Shown here: piece by piece, positions 23,501 through 32,759 of the stretch
Layout of the letters: every line of letters begins with the position of its first letter
How positions within the stretch are numbered: the stretch's first letter is position 1
Notes under the pieces: model-generated
Told to the model about the DNA's origin: nothing
What the model saw: the letters and a program-made list of their open reading frames with translations, nothing else
Database searches by the model: none
Program-made: the position numbers and the translations under genes
Origin: Asterella californica
Taxonomy: Eukaryota > Streptophyta > Marchantiopsida > Marchantiales > Aytoniaceae
DNA length: 64,000 nt
Assembly: GCA_036924285.1 (NCBI GenBank)
Contig: JAYKYS010000008.1
Span: forward strand, 10,176,501 to 10,240,500
Direction of reading: 5' to 3'

Positions 23501-23848
23501 CCCAGGTACATGCCATAAACTCACAATCCTAGGCAAGATCTTCTTCTCGTACCAATATCCTCGGTTCTCGGTCTCAGACCTGTGAAACGTCTTACGCCAC
23601 CAGTCTTCTGTCCAGGAAGATGGTCTTCCCCGAGCAACTCCTGCCTTCGCAGGTACACGGTTACGCGGTGGTAACGCGGCCCATACCTCCTCCAGAAGCC
23701 CTTGATCTGCGAGGTTCCAGTCCCACAGGAAGAAGTCGAGACCCAACTCCTTGAGGAAAGGAGTGGCCTCGGCCAATTCTGTCGCTGGTAACACCAGACC
23801 TCGCGGATGCATCGACATACCTGGAAGATCTGCTGCACTAAACCACAA
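20580..23848 (-). pseudogene. LTR B2 ORF: globular N-terminal domain, basic/acidic linker, long coiled coil
   Basis: If LTR E (22,149-22,905) is ignored, one minus-strand frame runs with few breaks from ATG codons near 23,818 to about 20,580, roughly 800-850 codons. The N-terminal part (23,818-23,190) has FFLWDWNLADQGLLEEVWAA, SWTEDWWRKTF, WYEKKILPRIVSLWHVPG, YLGDQDVEFLESVWDDRVP and FFCYLYVAMGDL. The linker is Ser/Glu/Asp-rich, then basic (RKMRRVASSRAQKMK). The coiled coil spans 21,780-21,430 (RRRLEEFSAYFQKEIQPAME, TTEKLAARYKAEAAASAKE) and resumes after a stop at 21,430. FNFTAGKKLHTLAREWD and an acidic tail to VEIATEQSE close it. There are only a few stops, so constraint lasted until recently. 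The function is unknown. The homologous ORF is in LTR A. Confidence 0.6.
22149..22905 (+). mobile_element. Small solo LTR E nested in LTR B2
   Basis: The segment begins TGTAACGACC and ends CTTAGCA. It interrupts the LTR ORF between EGK and the RPGSHQK part. It has LTR-like internal signals, including TATAAATA at 22,705-22,712, about 200 bp before the end. It is absent from LTR B1. I found no matching 5-bp target duplication (GGGCC left, TTTTC right), so the ends or the mode of insertion are uncertain. Confidence 0.6.
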
Positions 23849-25569
23849 GCACCTACTATGAGCTGAAGGCTCAGTTCTTCCCGAATGCCCACAGTCTAGC
23901 TTCCACTCTCAGAAGACGAAACTAGTCTTCCAGAAGACAGCTACTCCGTCTTCCGAGATTCTAACAGTGCTTCCTAAATAGCTCTCGTCTTCCGAGCTAT
24001 ATCTAAACAATCCTATCTAAGCAAGGCCTCGCATGGATTACCAAGAAGACAATCCACCTTGCATTACATCCTCCTTCCTAACAGAAGATACAAGATATGC
24101 GAGAAGTAGAGTATGAGAAAGGTTCAGAAGATGGTTGCGGGCTCCTGCGGTGACAGTGGCCTCTGGGAAGACACTTGGGACAACTTCCGATTCAATGTCG
24201 TTCTCGGAAGACCTCTCGAAGTCAGACTTCCCTTCACTGATCTCACTTGTCTTCTTCGTCCTACGCGCAATCTATCCTCACAACAGACTCAAAACATGTG
24301 CACTCTGTTCTTCTGACTTCTCACCTCTCATACACACTCAGAAGAAGCTTGCTGCATGATGGGAAGACATGACCCTCGACCATTCTCTCCAGATTCTGCC
24401 AGCAATACTTCTCACAACTCTCTTCTAAGTTCGGGAAGAAGAAGGAACGGTTGCTATGGGTCGGACAGAAGAGACCCGAAATGGACCCTCACGTCTTCTC
24501 GCTCATTTTGCCAGCCTTCCAGTCTTCTAGTCTCTCTAGGAAGATGTGGAGTTGAGAAGCTTGGAAGATCGGGAGGCACAGGCCTAGTTCTCGAGTTCCA
24601 ACTTCTCGAAATAACACAACAACTCACCACACCACTCAGGCTTCGTATCAAGTCTCTCTAAACACAAAAGCAAAGCAAATCCACTCTTGATACGAATTAT
24701 GTTCTGTCGACTTCCGAAGATGTCTTCCGAAGACAGTCAAGTTCAAGAAGCGTCTTCCGAGGATGTTCCCATCTTCTGAATCGTCTTCTATTTCAAGTTT
24801 CGGGGGTAGACAGGTAGTAGGGTAGAGAAATTGATAGTTGGGTTCGCCAATTTGAAGACTAGGGGTAGGGAAGCTCGAATTGAGCTCGGGAAGAAGCAAG
24901 GAGATATCTTGACAGAAATTGGGCAGCGCTTCCGCGCCCAATGTCTCAATAGGAAAGATGGGGGGTGGGGTAATCGATCAGGCTGCCTGCACACAATCAA
25001 GGAAGCGCGGGGAGTACCAGACAATGGCGAGAAGAAGTAGGAAGGGGAAAGAACAAGGGAAAGAACCTCTACAGTCTTCTTCGGCTCCCGAGTTGCCTTC
25101 GACCTCCCCGCGCTTCTGGCTCTTGTACTAGCTTCCAATGCGACTCCTCTCGAATGCGCCTGCTGTCAATTTCGGTCCACACCTCGATTATTCTTTCGCT
25201 TCTACTCGCCACTCTCCACTGTCAACTTCTCGGAAGCTCCACAAAAATGCCTTCGCTCTTTCTGCTGTTTGTGCTCCCGCAATCCGATTTCACCCTTCGC
25301 CTAGCTGCCAACGTACTCTCTACTACCTCGATGTCTTACTCGATTCCTCTCTCAATGCTAGCTCGAAGTTCACTCTCTCAATCGATCTTCTTCAGGCGCA
25401 CTGTGCTGCGGGAAGTTGGAAGGTGGCTAATGTGCTTCCTCACGCATCTTCCCCGCAGATTAGGGGTTCTCGTCCTTGGTGTCTTCCTGACCTACCTACC
25501 TATTCGGTGCGCTCTAGTAGGTACACCTACTTGTTTACCCGAAAACTCGTGGTCAGGCCTTCGTGATCG

Positions 25570-25685
25570 CTGTCTTCCGGAAGACAGGTGTCTTCCGCCG
25601 TCTTCCCATCTTCCGCCGTCTTCCTATCTTCTGAAGACGCAACTGAGAAGACGGTCTTCCGAAGACGGTCGTCTTCTGAAGAAGT
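25570..25685. promoter_or_regulatory. Dense GTCTTC/GAAGAC array near the 5' end of LTR B2
   Basis: About ten exact GTCTTC or GAAGAC hexamers, several as CTTCCGAAGAC or GTCTTCCGGAAGAC pairs, lie within about 115 bp, some 150-260 bp inside the LTR start on the minus strand. Opposed copies could fold into hairpins. The same position in LTR B1 carries a similar but less dense cluster. Confidence 0.5.
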
Positions 25686-25833
25686 CAACTTCTTATTACA
25701 AACAGCTCTTAAGATCATCTTCCTGTTAAGGAAGACGTAACCTTAAGTAACAACGCTTCTTCAGTTATATAAACAAGTCATTAATCTCAAAAATTTCAAA
25801 AATTCGTGAATACTGTAATTTGTGGGCACCACA

Positions 25834-27720
25834 AAATGTATGTACACTGCCGGTTCTTTCTCCTAAGAGCACAAAACTGAAAAAACAGACTAGAGCGGTC
25901 TGTAACTTGCTTCAAAAGCTCCTGAAAACAACACTTGAATCACAACCCTGACCCAAAACCACCGAAGCGTAGCTCAAAGCAAGAGAAACTTCTCTTTGCT
26001 AACAAACAGAGCCACAGCAGTATCACGCAATCCAAATCCAAGCCCAAACCACATCCATGTATAAGCTCTTAGCTAAAGCTAGCTACCACAAGCTGTATAC
26101 AGCCAACCAGAACTCTAACGAACTCAAAAGAGCAAAACCCGTAGCGAAGAAACCGAAAAAGGCCTATCTGTGGACTTCCTTCTTTCGCTGAACGGACTTC
26201 AGATGTCGATAAGGTCTCCTCCGTTGACTCCGTTAACCCAGGAAACCTTCAGATCCGACTCCCAACAGCCGAGATATCATCGATTTTTGGTCGCAGGTGA
26301 CCGAAACTTCAAAAATTCCTCCCTGCAGCTTAAAACCGCACACACCGCACAAACGGATCGTCTAAACTGATATCTGTCTTCTCTAGCAGATAGATCTAGC
26401 TACCCTGAACCCAACAAGACTCCAAACAAGCCGTTTGGAGTTCCTCTTGCAAAACCACGTAAGAAATTTGATCACAGGTTGCAAAAAACTGACGTAAATC
26501 GGCTCCCTACGGCTCAAACTCGCTCACCACATCCAAACCAACAATCCAATCCACACACGGTCTTCTCTTATGAGTAGATGAAGACTCCCTGATCACGTAG
26601 GCATCAAGAACGAAGAGCTTGGCTCACCGATCACGAAGAACAACCCAATCTCAGGTCGCAGGCGAACGAAAATCAGATGTAAGCGCTTCCCTGCGAGCCA
26701 ATTTCACTCAGAACTCCCAAACCGTCCGATGAAACTTCGTATCGTCTTCAATTTCCTGAAAAACTCGTTGTTCTGATCCCGATGGATCCAAGGACAACAA
26801 GTTTGGACTCCGGAACGGCCCGAACGGTCCAACTCTCCTTCACAGGTAACTGAAAACTCCAAATCTGCTTCCTGCGTCTCAATTTCTCTCAGAACACAAC
26901 CCTTGATCCGTCTCTTCAAGAACCGTTTGAACCAGTGCGTAACCTGCACAGATCTGAATCCAACGACGCCTTGCGCGCTTGCATTGGACTCCTAAATCTC
27001 TCGAACCGTCCGTTGATAGATCGCAGGTACAAGCTAACCCCTTAAGCAGCCTCCTTGTTACAGTCTCTGTACGTACGAAGTTCTCTCAATAATAAGGAAG
27101 CTGGCCCCTTGCGTCTTTGATATAACGCCAAGCCTCAAATACCCAGTCAGCAAGTAAACTAAGGTCTAACTTGATTTTGCCTTCTTTCAAGTCGCATAAC
27201 TTCTTCACTAGATGTCCAAACGACATAAACAAGATGCCCATGGAAAGCTGACAACGAGCTCTACCCATCTATGTGATGAAAGTGAAGATCCGAAGTTGCG
27301 CCAAAAGTCCGTAAGCTGGGGCCTAGCTTGTTTTCTCCATCTTTCGAGTCTTGTAACTTTTCCATTATGCGTCCAAACAAAATAGACAAGATGCCTATGA
27401 AAAGCTGACAAGGAGCTCTATCCACTGATGTGATAAAAGCAAAGATTTGAAGTTGTGCCAAAAACTCATAAGCTGGGGCCTAGCTTGTTTTCTCCATCTT
27501 TCGAGTCTTATAACTTCTCCACTAGGCGTCCAAACGAAATAGATGAAGTGCCTATGGAAAGTTGACAAGGAGCTCTACCCATCTATGTGATGAAAATGGA
27601 TATCCGAAATGATGCCAAATGCCCGTAAGCTGGGGCCTAGCTTGTCTTTCTCATGAGTGTCTTTGGAGCGACAAGCATCGAAGTTTGGATTTCAGATAGG
27701 AGTCGGTCCACGACACGACA
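25834..27720 (-). repeat. 5' LTR of element C, outer part
   Basis: It resumes with AAATGTATGTACACTGCCGG and aligns with 15,700-17,468 throughout, then continues about 130 bp further to the TGTCGTGTCG terminus and the ACGTT duplication. The 158-bp tandem array lies at about 27,165-27,650, with part of an extra unit at 27,630. Confidence 0.88.
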
Positions 27721-27725
27721 ACGTT

Positions 27726-28512
27726 GCCTAGGAAGCTTCTCAACTGAGTCAGGTTAGCAGGTGGGCGAAGTTTCATGATGACTTCCACCTTAGCACAGTC
27801 GACTTCTATACCTCTTCCAGAAATCCTATGTCCTAGTAAAATTCCCTCTGACATACCAAAGAAGCATTTCTCAAGGTGAAGAGCCAAACAATGTTCTCTA
27901 CACTTCAAAAAACACTTCCTTAGAAATATCAGGTGGTCTTTTTTCGATCCAAACACACAGAAATCATCCAAGAAAATCTCCATGAAAGTGCGAAGATACT
28001 CCTTGAAGATTGTAATCGTCAATCTCTGGAATGTGGCGGACGCGTTACATAAACCAAACGGCATTTGATTGTACGCGTTCGTGTCCCAATCTGTAGTGAA
28101 AGTGGTTTCCGACTTGTCTTCTTCTCTGATTGAAACTTGGTTGTACCCAGAATACCCATCCATGAAGCTGTAGAACTCATGTCCTGCTACCTGGTCTAAC
28201 ACAGAATCAGTGAACGGTAAAGGATGATGATCTTTTTTCGTGGCCAAGTTCAGCTTCCGAAAGTCCTGACATAGTCGGATCTTCCCTGTCTGCTTCTTGG
28301 ATACGATGACAATATGAGCTGCCCATTCACTACTAAGTACTGGGAAGATGACTCTCGCCTTCAGGTATTGGTCGATCTGGTCCTTCACCAGAAGCGAGTA
28401 CTTGGGTGACAACAGCACGTGACAACAGCACGTCCATCTCTTAAGAAAGCTATGAACCCTCCTTGTTGAGCCTCTTTTATCTTCACAAGCTCCTTCCGCT
28501 TAGCTTCAGCTT
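27726..28512 (-). pseudogene. Gypsy B pol, first part: reverse transcriptase
   Basis: The minus-strand frame (28,418-27,726) covers most of the RT domain. WAAHIVIVSKKQTGKIRLCQ and DFRKLN come first, then FMDGYSGYNQ (first catalytic Asp), NQMPFGLCNASATFQR and FLDDFCVFG (the Asp pair). HLEKCFFGMSEGILLGH and TQLRSFLGNV end it, and the insertion of element C cuts it there. Upstream, 28,512-28,425 reads KRKELVKIKEAQQGGFIAFL in another frame, so a shift is present near 28,425. Protease, gag and the 5' LTR are missing, because the sequence changes to unrelated AT-rich DNA at about 28,513. The catalytic residues look intact although the element is dead. Confidence 0.9.
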
Positions 28513-28559
28513 GTAGAATAAGAATCAATACTTATACAAATATTATTAGTACGATGGGT

Positions 28560-28926
28560 AACTACGTCTCTCAAATATAATCCTAGTGAAAGCGTCTGCC
28601 TCTGTAAGAGAGTAAACTCTTTTTCTTGATCAGCAAGAATAGAAACAATCCTCCCAGTGTCAATCTTGCTTCAAATCCTACAATCCTCGTCTTGTTGGAA
28701 GCTTTTCAACGAGAACTTTCCAATGGCACTAAGCATGCACAAAACTCTCAACCAAAACTTTTGCCATGACCATTTTCCTTTGCCTGTTCAGAAATTGAGT
28801 TTTTTTTACCAGCAGGGATAGAAAAAACTTTCTCAACCTCAATTCTGCTCCAAACTTGGCGAAATTGGTCTCGTCAGAAACGACTTGATAAATGTTTTTC
28901 AAGGATACCAAGTTCACCCCGAACAA
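28560..28926 (-). other. Two diverged tandem copies of a short unknown coding-like sequence
   Basis: Minus-strand 28,926-28,729 reads a 65-residue frame with FGAELRLRKFFLSLLVKKTQ. The next segment (about 28,705-28,585) reads FEARLTLGGLFLFLLIKKKS in one frame and ends at a stop. The two align across about 40 residues (FxAxLxL..FL.LL.KK), so a coding unit was probably duplicated. The product is not recognised, and there is no clear start for the second copy. Confidence 0.35.
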
Positions 28927-28929
28927 GTA

Positions 28930-30078
28930 ATCACAGGTTTCACAAATAATAAATGAAACGCTCAGTCTGGATGATAAAGCCTTGGCCTGTCAACAAATGA
29001 AGATCTTTTCTTTTTGAATTTAATTTATGACTAAACCTCCCATAAGTAATGGTTTGGTCATAAACTAAAGAACTTGTTCGTTTATTTACTTAACGTGAAC
29101 AAGCATGCAACATGAACAAAAGGGTTACTGTAACACAAGTTCTGCACTAAGGTATTAGGGGTATTAAAAAGCCGATTGTTAATATTCTTCCATGGCAAAG
29201 AATATTGTTATCGCGATGTTGTTTCGCTGGAAGTCAGTATGTGGAAAGTGTTAGTTTACAAAATTGTTTTAGTATAAAATTATTCATAAAAGAATTCACA
29301 CTGTAATTAGAAATTAAAATTTCACTTTGACATTTATTTCTATCACGACGGAACTCACGAGAACCTCATGGAACATCCCCTGAAGATTCTTCCTGTTTCC
29401 GTCAGAACCTTTGCGAGGACAAGAAAATTTCCCGTCTACTCAAGGTCTACTCTCATCGCATTATTATTCGTATAACTTCTCTGAGTTTGCTATATTTTGG
29501 TATTCGTTTCTTAACATTTTTTGTTTCTCGACAAACAAAGTTATCGGTGATTGTTCAAATTGAACATATTTTGGAATATGAGATCATAAACGTAAAAAAT
29601 GAGACACGATGTCCACTGGGAGTAACCCTTCATATTTTGACATCTCTATTGTTTCCTTGGACAACGAATACTTGTTTGGCTTGAAAAAGGTATAACTTCA
29701 AGGAGATAGAACATGGTTATTCACCCCGGTGAGTTCCTCAACATGTATTTCAATGCGCATTTATTTTTGAGATTATTTCTAGAAATAACCAATCTTGAGA
29801 CCTCTTGGTAGGTTTAGTAGAGAATCAATTTTCAGTGACACCTCTCTAAACACTTCAGTTTAATCACATTTTGTACACATCCTCCAAACACTTCCATTCT
29901 TTTAAATTAAAGTGTTTGAATATCTTTCTCTGTTTAAATCTACCTCTTACTAGACGAGTTTCTTTTTTATTTCCATGAGTTTACTTTGAGAGGATTCAAA
30001 CTCAGGTTGCTAACTCCTTAGGCACAGTCTGTTTGCAATGGCTCATTTACATTTTCTAAAAACTATTACTATGTACTG
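28930..30078. other. AT-rich intergenic stretch
   Basis: I see no coding frame with recognisable content, no RNA gene and no clear repeat in this interval. Short frames are interrupted and AT-rich. Confidence 0.5.
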
Positions 30079-30210
30079 TTAATATTAGACACAAACTTCA
30101 CGACTTCTCAGAAAACCAGGCAGGGAAATTCGAGAACTATGTAGAGTTAATATTAGACACAACGACTTCCCAAAAATCAAGCAGGGAAATTCGAGAACTG
30201 ATAAACATTA
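30079..30210. repeat. 68-bp direct repeat, two copies
   Basis: TTAATATTAGACACAA starts at 30,079 and 30,147, and both copies end with GCAGGGAAATTCGAGAACT. The copies differ by small indels. Confidence 0.8.
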
Positions 30211-30391
30211 ACATGTCTGTATCATGTATTAACGAATCCCTTTCCTTGATTTTCTCTTCCGTGCCATCCGGTTGTCCTTTTCTTTTCTTTTCACAAGAAT
30301 ACCTTTTGGATGTATATTAACCACACCGTAGTGGTCATGTCATGTTCTACGGTGGTCCTGGAAATGACTGGCTTATTCTTTTGGTTTGATC

Positions 30392-31112
30392 TGTTTGGAG
30401 TTTTGTTAGGTTCAAGATAGCTAGATTTACCTACTAGAGAAGACGGATCTCAGATCAGATGATTCGTTTGGGCCGTGTATGTGATTCTAAGCCGCAAGAA
30501 GGAGTTTTTGGAGGTTCGATCTTCTGTGATAAAAAATCGGTGATATCTCGACTGTCCTGAGTCAGATTTGGGAGTTCTTGGAGCGAACGGAGTCAGAAAG
30601 GAAGACCTTATCGACATTTGAAGACGATTTGGTGAAAGAAGAAAGTTTATGGATAGGTTTTTTCCGGTTCTTTTGCTACGGTTTTAGTCCTTTTGAATTC
30701 GCTAGAGTTTCGAGTTGGTTATGTACAACTTGTGGTAGCTATCTTTAGCTAAGGGCTTGTATATGGATGTTGTTTGGACTTGGGTTTGAATCGTGTGATG
30801 TTGGTGGAGCTCTTTTTGTTAGCAAAGAGATATTTCTCTTGATTTGAGCTACGCTTCGGTAGTTTTTGGTCTGGGTTGAGATTCAGGGACTCGTTTTAGG
30901 GGGTTGATGTAGACCGCTCCGATCTGTTTCTCAATTTTGTGTTCTTAGGGAGAAAGAACCGACAGTGTATATAAATTGAGGGTTGGTATATATTGTGATG
31001 CTCGTTCTCGTGCTTATCTCTCTCTTTCTTGCATCTGTTCAGCACACGATATCTCCACAGCCAAGAACCTCACATTTTCTTGGACAGCCTTCATGCAAAA
31101 TCTGATATGACA
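30392..31112 (+). repeat. Fragment of LTR C in opposite orientation
   Basis: The reverse complement of this stretch matches 15,572-16,330. Shared landmarks are the start of the LTR end region (GCATGAAGG), the CTGTGGAGAT site, GGTTCTTTCTCC, ACCGAAGCGTAGCTCAAA and CTAGCTACCACAAG. It is much more diverged than the two LTRs of element C and has no target duplication that I can see, so it is an older copy or a related subfamily. Confidence 0.8.
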
Positions 31113-31496
31113 CCGCACTGAGACCACACAGTGTGATCCACTCTAAGATCAGCGCAATGAGGTGTAGATCAGATTAGATCGCACTACATATGTATCAGTG
31201 CGATATGATACCACATTGAGACCAGCGCAATTTAGTGTGGATCGCATTGTCTAGATCTACATAACACACTCTTTGCGGAGAAAAGAGATCACACTACGCT
31301 TTATAAACTTTAGTCGAATACATAACACACTCCTTGCTGGAAAAAGAGATCATACTAACTTTATAAACTTTAGTCAAGTACATAACACTCAGAGTGGAAA
31401 AGAAGATCGCACTATACATGCAACTGCTTGGATTTTTAAAACTCAAAGGGGAAAAAAGAGATCGCACTGAATATGCAACTGGTAGGATTTTTATTA
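31100..31496. repeat. Short tandem repeat tracts (about 100-bp pair and about 60-bp x4)
   Basis: TATGA(C/T)ACC(G/A)CA with TTGAGACCA-like text recurs at about 31,106 and 31,206. From 31,261 four units of about 60 bp follow. The first two start CATAACACACTC and contain GAGATCA(C/T)ACTA and TTTATAAACTTTAGTC. The last two share GATCGCACT and ATGCAACT. The tract abuts the Harbinger remnant and could be its subterminal region. Confidence 0.65.
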
Positions 31497-32707
31497 CGGT
31501 TTGAATAAAACTCCATATGGATTTCGATTCTGTCGAAGACAAATTGCCATAACTCGGGTTCTTTGTTGTATCCCTGATGTCATGTCGGAAACGCTATCTC
31601 TAGGAGGTATTTTTGTATCTCTTTCAGTCTCTATAACTAACTCTCTGTCCTCTTCTGTCCACTCATATTGATTTCTAAGCAGAAAGTTATGTAACATAGC
31701 ACAACACCCTACCCATCTAACTAGAAATCGGTTCTTAGATCTTTTTTCCAGTTGTGTTCTCACTTGTTTCAACAAATGTCATCTCTACTTTAGTATATCG
31801 ATGCAGTGCTCATTTGTCACTCTCGCGTGTGCTAAACAGGTATTGAAGTCCTGCTTCTCTTTATCTCTTGTGACCATCATGAAAGAAAGAATGAGGTGAA
31901 GTATTGGAGAATATCCAGAGTCTCCAAGTAAATACTGATCATTGTGAAACAAAGAACTGACACTGTCGATATGTTTCAAAAGAAAAGATTTTTGCAAACA
32001 AGTGATATCTTGACAGCTCCCGGGCATACTTGTGAATAAAAAGAAAAACCTCTTCCTGTGACAACATACAACTTGTGTATTTATCGGGTATTTGCATTTT
32101 TTGTCTTAATACGTTTTCTCATCATATACATACCTCTGCGATAAAGATAATAAGGTACCATCTATCAACCTTATACATCTAGAATATCTTCGCTGCGAAG
32201 CTTCTCTCTTTTAGTATAAAGAATCATCGATCCATTCTTGATGCCCCACAAAAACAAAGACCTTCAAAGATCAGCACCATTATCGTCGTGTCGACCGAGT
32301 GCAACCTGTAGTGACACAGGAGTTTATTTCACACGAGCTCTAATGTGAAAAATCTAAGTGTAGCAAAACTTCTCCAATCCATCCTTGTGAGCTAACGGAA
32401 AGAATCAGCAAGAAGATTTTCAAAACAGTTTCTATAAAAATCTTTACTCTTCGAGAACGTAAACTGTTGCGGCCTTTCTAAATAGCGAAGTACATAGAAT
32501 TCGATATAACTCAAAGAATTCATCATCTGAGTCGAAATCAAAGACATTCTCCTCATCCTCACTAGAACTGGTGAGAAACTCGCTCGGCAACCCTTTTGAC
32601 CTTCTTCTCTCATCCTCATCAGAATCTCTTGAACTAGATGAACAGTCGGAGTTAGATGATGCTAACATAACACGCATCTCCACTATTTGTTTCAAATTTC
32701 CTAACAA
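31494..32707 (-). pseudogene. Harbinger/PIF-type transposase remnant
   Basis: Minus-strand frames read a HARBI1-like DDE nuclease. The first catalytic Asp is in IDGTLLSL (Asp codon at 32,162-32,160). PGSCQDITCL comes next, then the second Asp in LLGDSGY (about 31,922) and the Glu in ARVTNEHCIDILK (about 31,811). The typical C-terminal RWVGCCAMLHNFLLRN is at about 31,715-31,670. A stop and frame changes (near 32,100 and 31,785) separate these parts. An upstream acidic Ser/Asp/Glu frame (32,707-32,444) may be the N-terminus or a second protein. Terminal inverted repeats and the 3-bp target duplication were not identified. Confidence 0.75.
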
Positions 32708-32759
32708 TTCTTTTCTTGTCGAAAGAAAAAAATTGTTAGGAAATGTTGAGATGTCAACT

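Larger units (their letters stand above)
19092..25833 (-). mobile_element. Solo giant LTR of family B (LTR B2, 6,742 bp)
   Basis: The ends correspond to LTR B1: minus-strand start TGTGGTGCCC, and end GTCACTAAA where B1 has GTCACTACA. There is a perfect AAATG target duplication and no internal element sequence, so it is a solo LTR. It probably formed by LTR-LTR recombination after a complete element inserted. It carries the longest version of the LTR ORF (23,848-20,580) and is itself interrupted by solo LTR E. Without LTR E it is about 5.98 kb, a better guide to the natural LTR length than B1, which is duplicated. Confidence 0.88.
19087..25838. repeat. Target site duplication AAATG flanking solo LTR B2
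   Basis: AAATG at 19,087-19,091 and 25,834-25,838 flanks the 6.74 kb LTR. The uninterrupted LTR C at 15,695-15,715 reads CTCCAAATGTATGTACACTG with a single AAATG. This shows the pre-insertion state. Confidence 0.9.
15572..27720 (-). mobile_element. Element C: gypsy-like LTR retrotransposon inserted in gypsy B pol, deleted derivative
   Basis: The element is bounded by the ACGTT duplication and has LTR copies at both sides (15,572-17,468, and 18,960-19,091 plus 25,839-27,720). Its only internal coding sequence is a gag on the minus strand. No protease, RT or integrase is seen between the LTRs. Sequence of the inner 3' LTR edge and the polypurine tract is missing, so a deletion joined gag directly to the middle of the 3' LTR. 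The 5' LTR is about 2.0 kb once the solo B-family LTR nested in it is removed. Minus-strand termini are TGTCGTGTCG at the start and CGACACGAT at the end. Confidence 0.85.
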
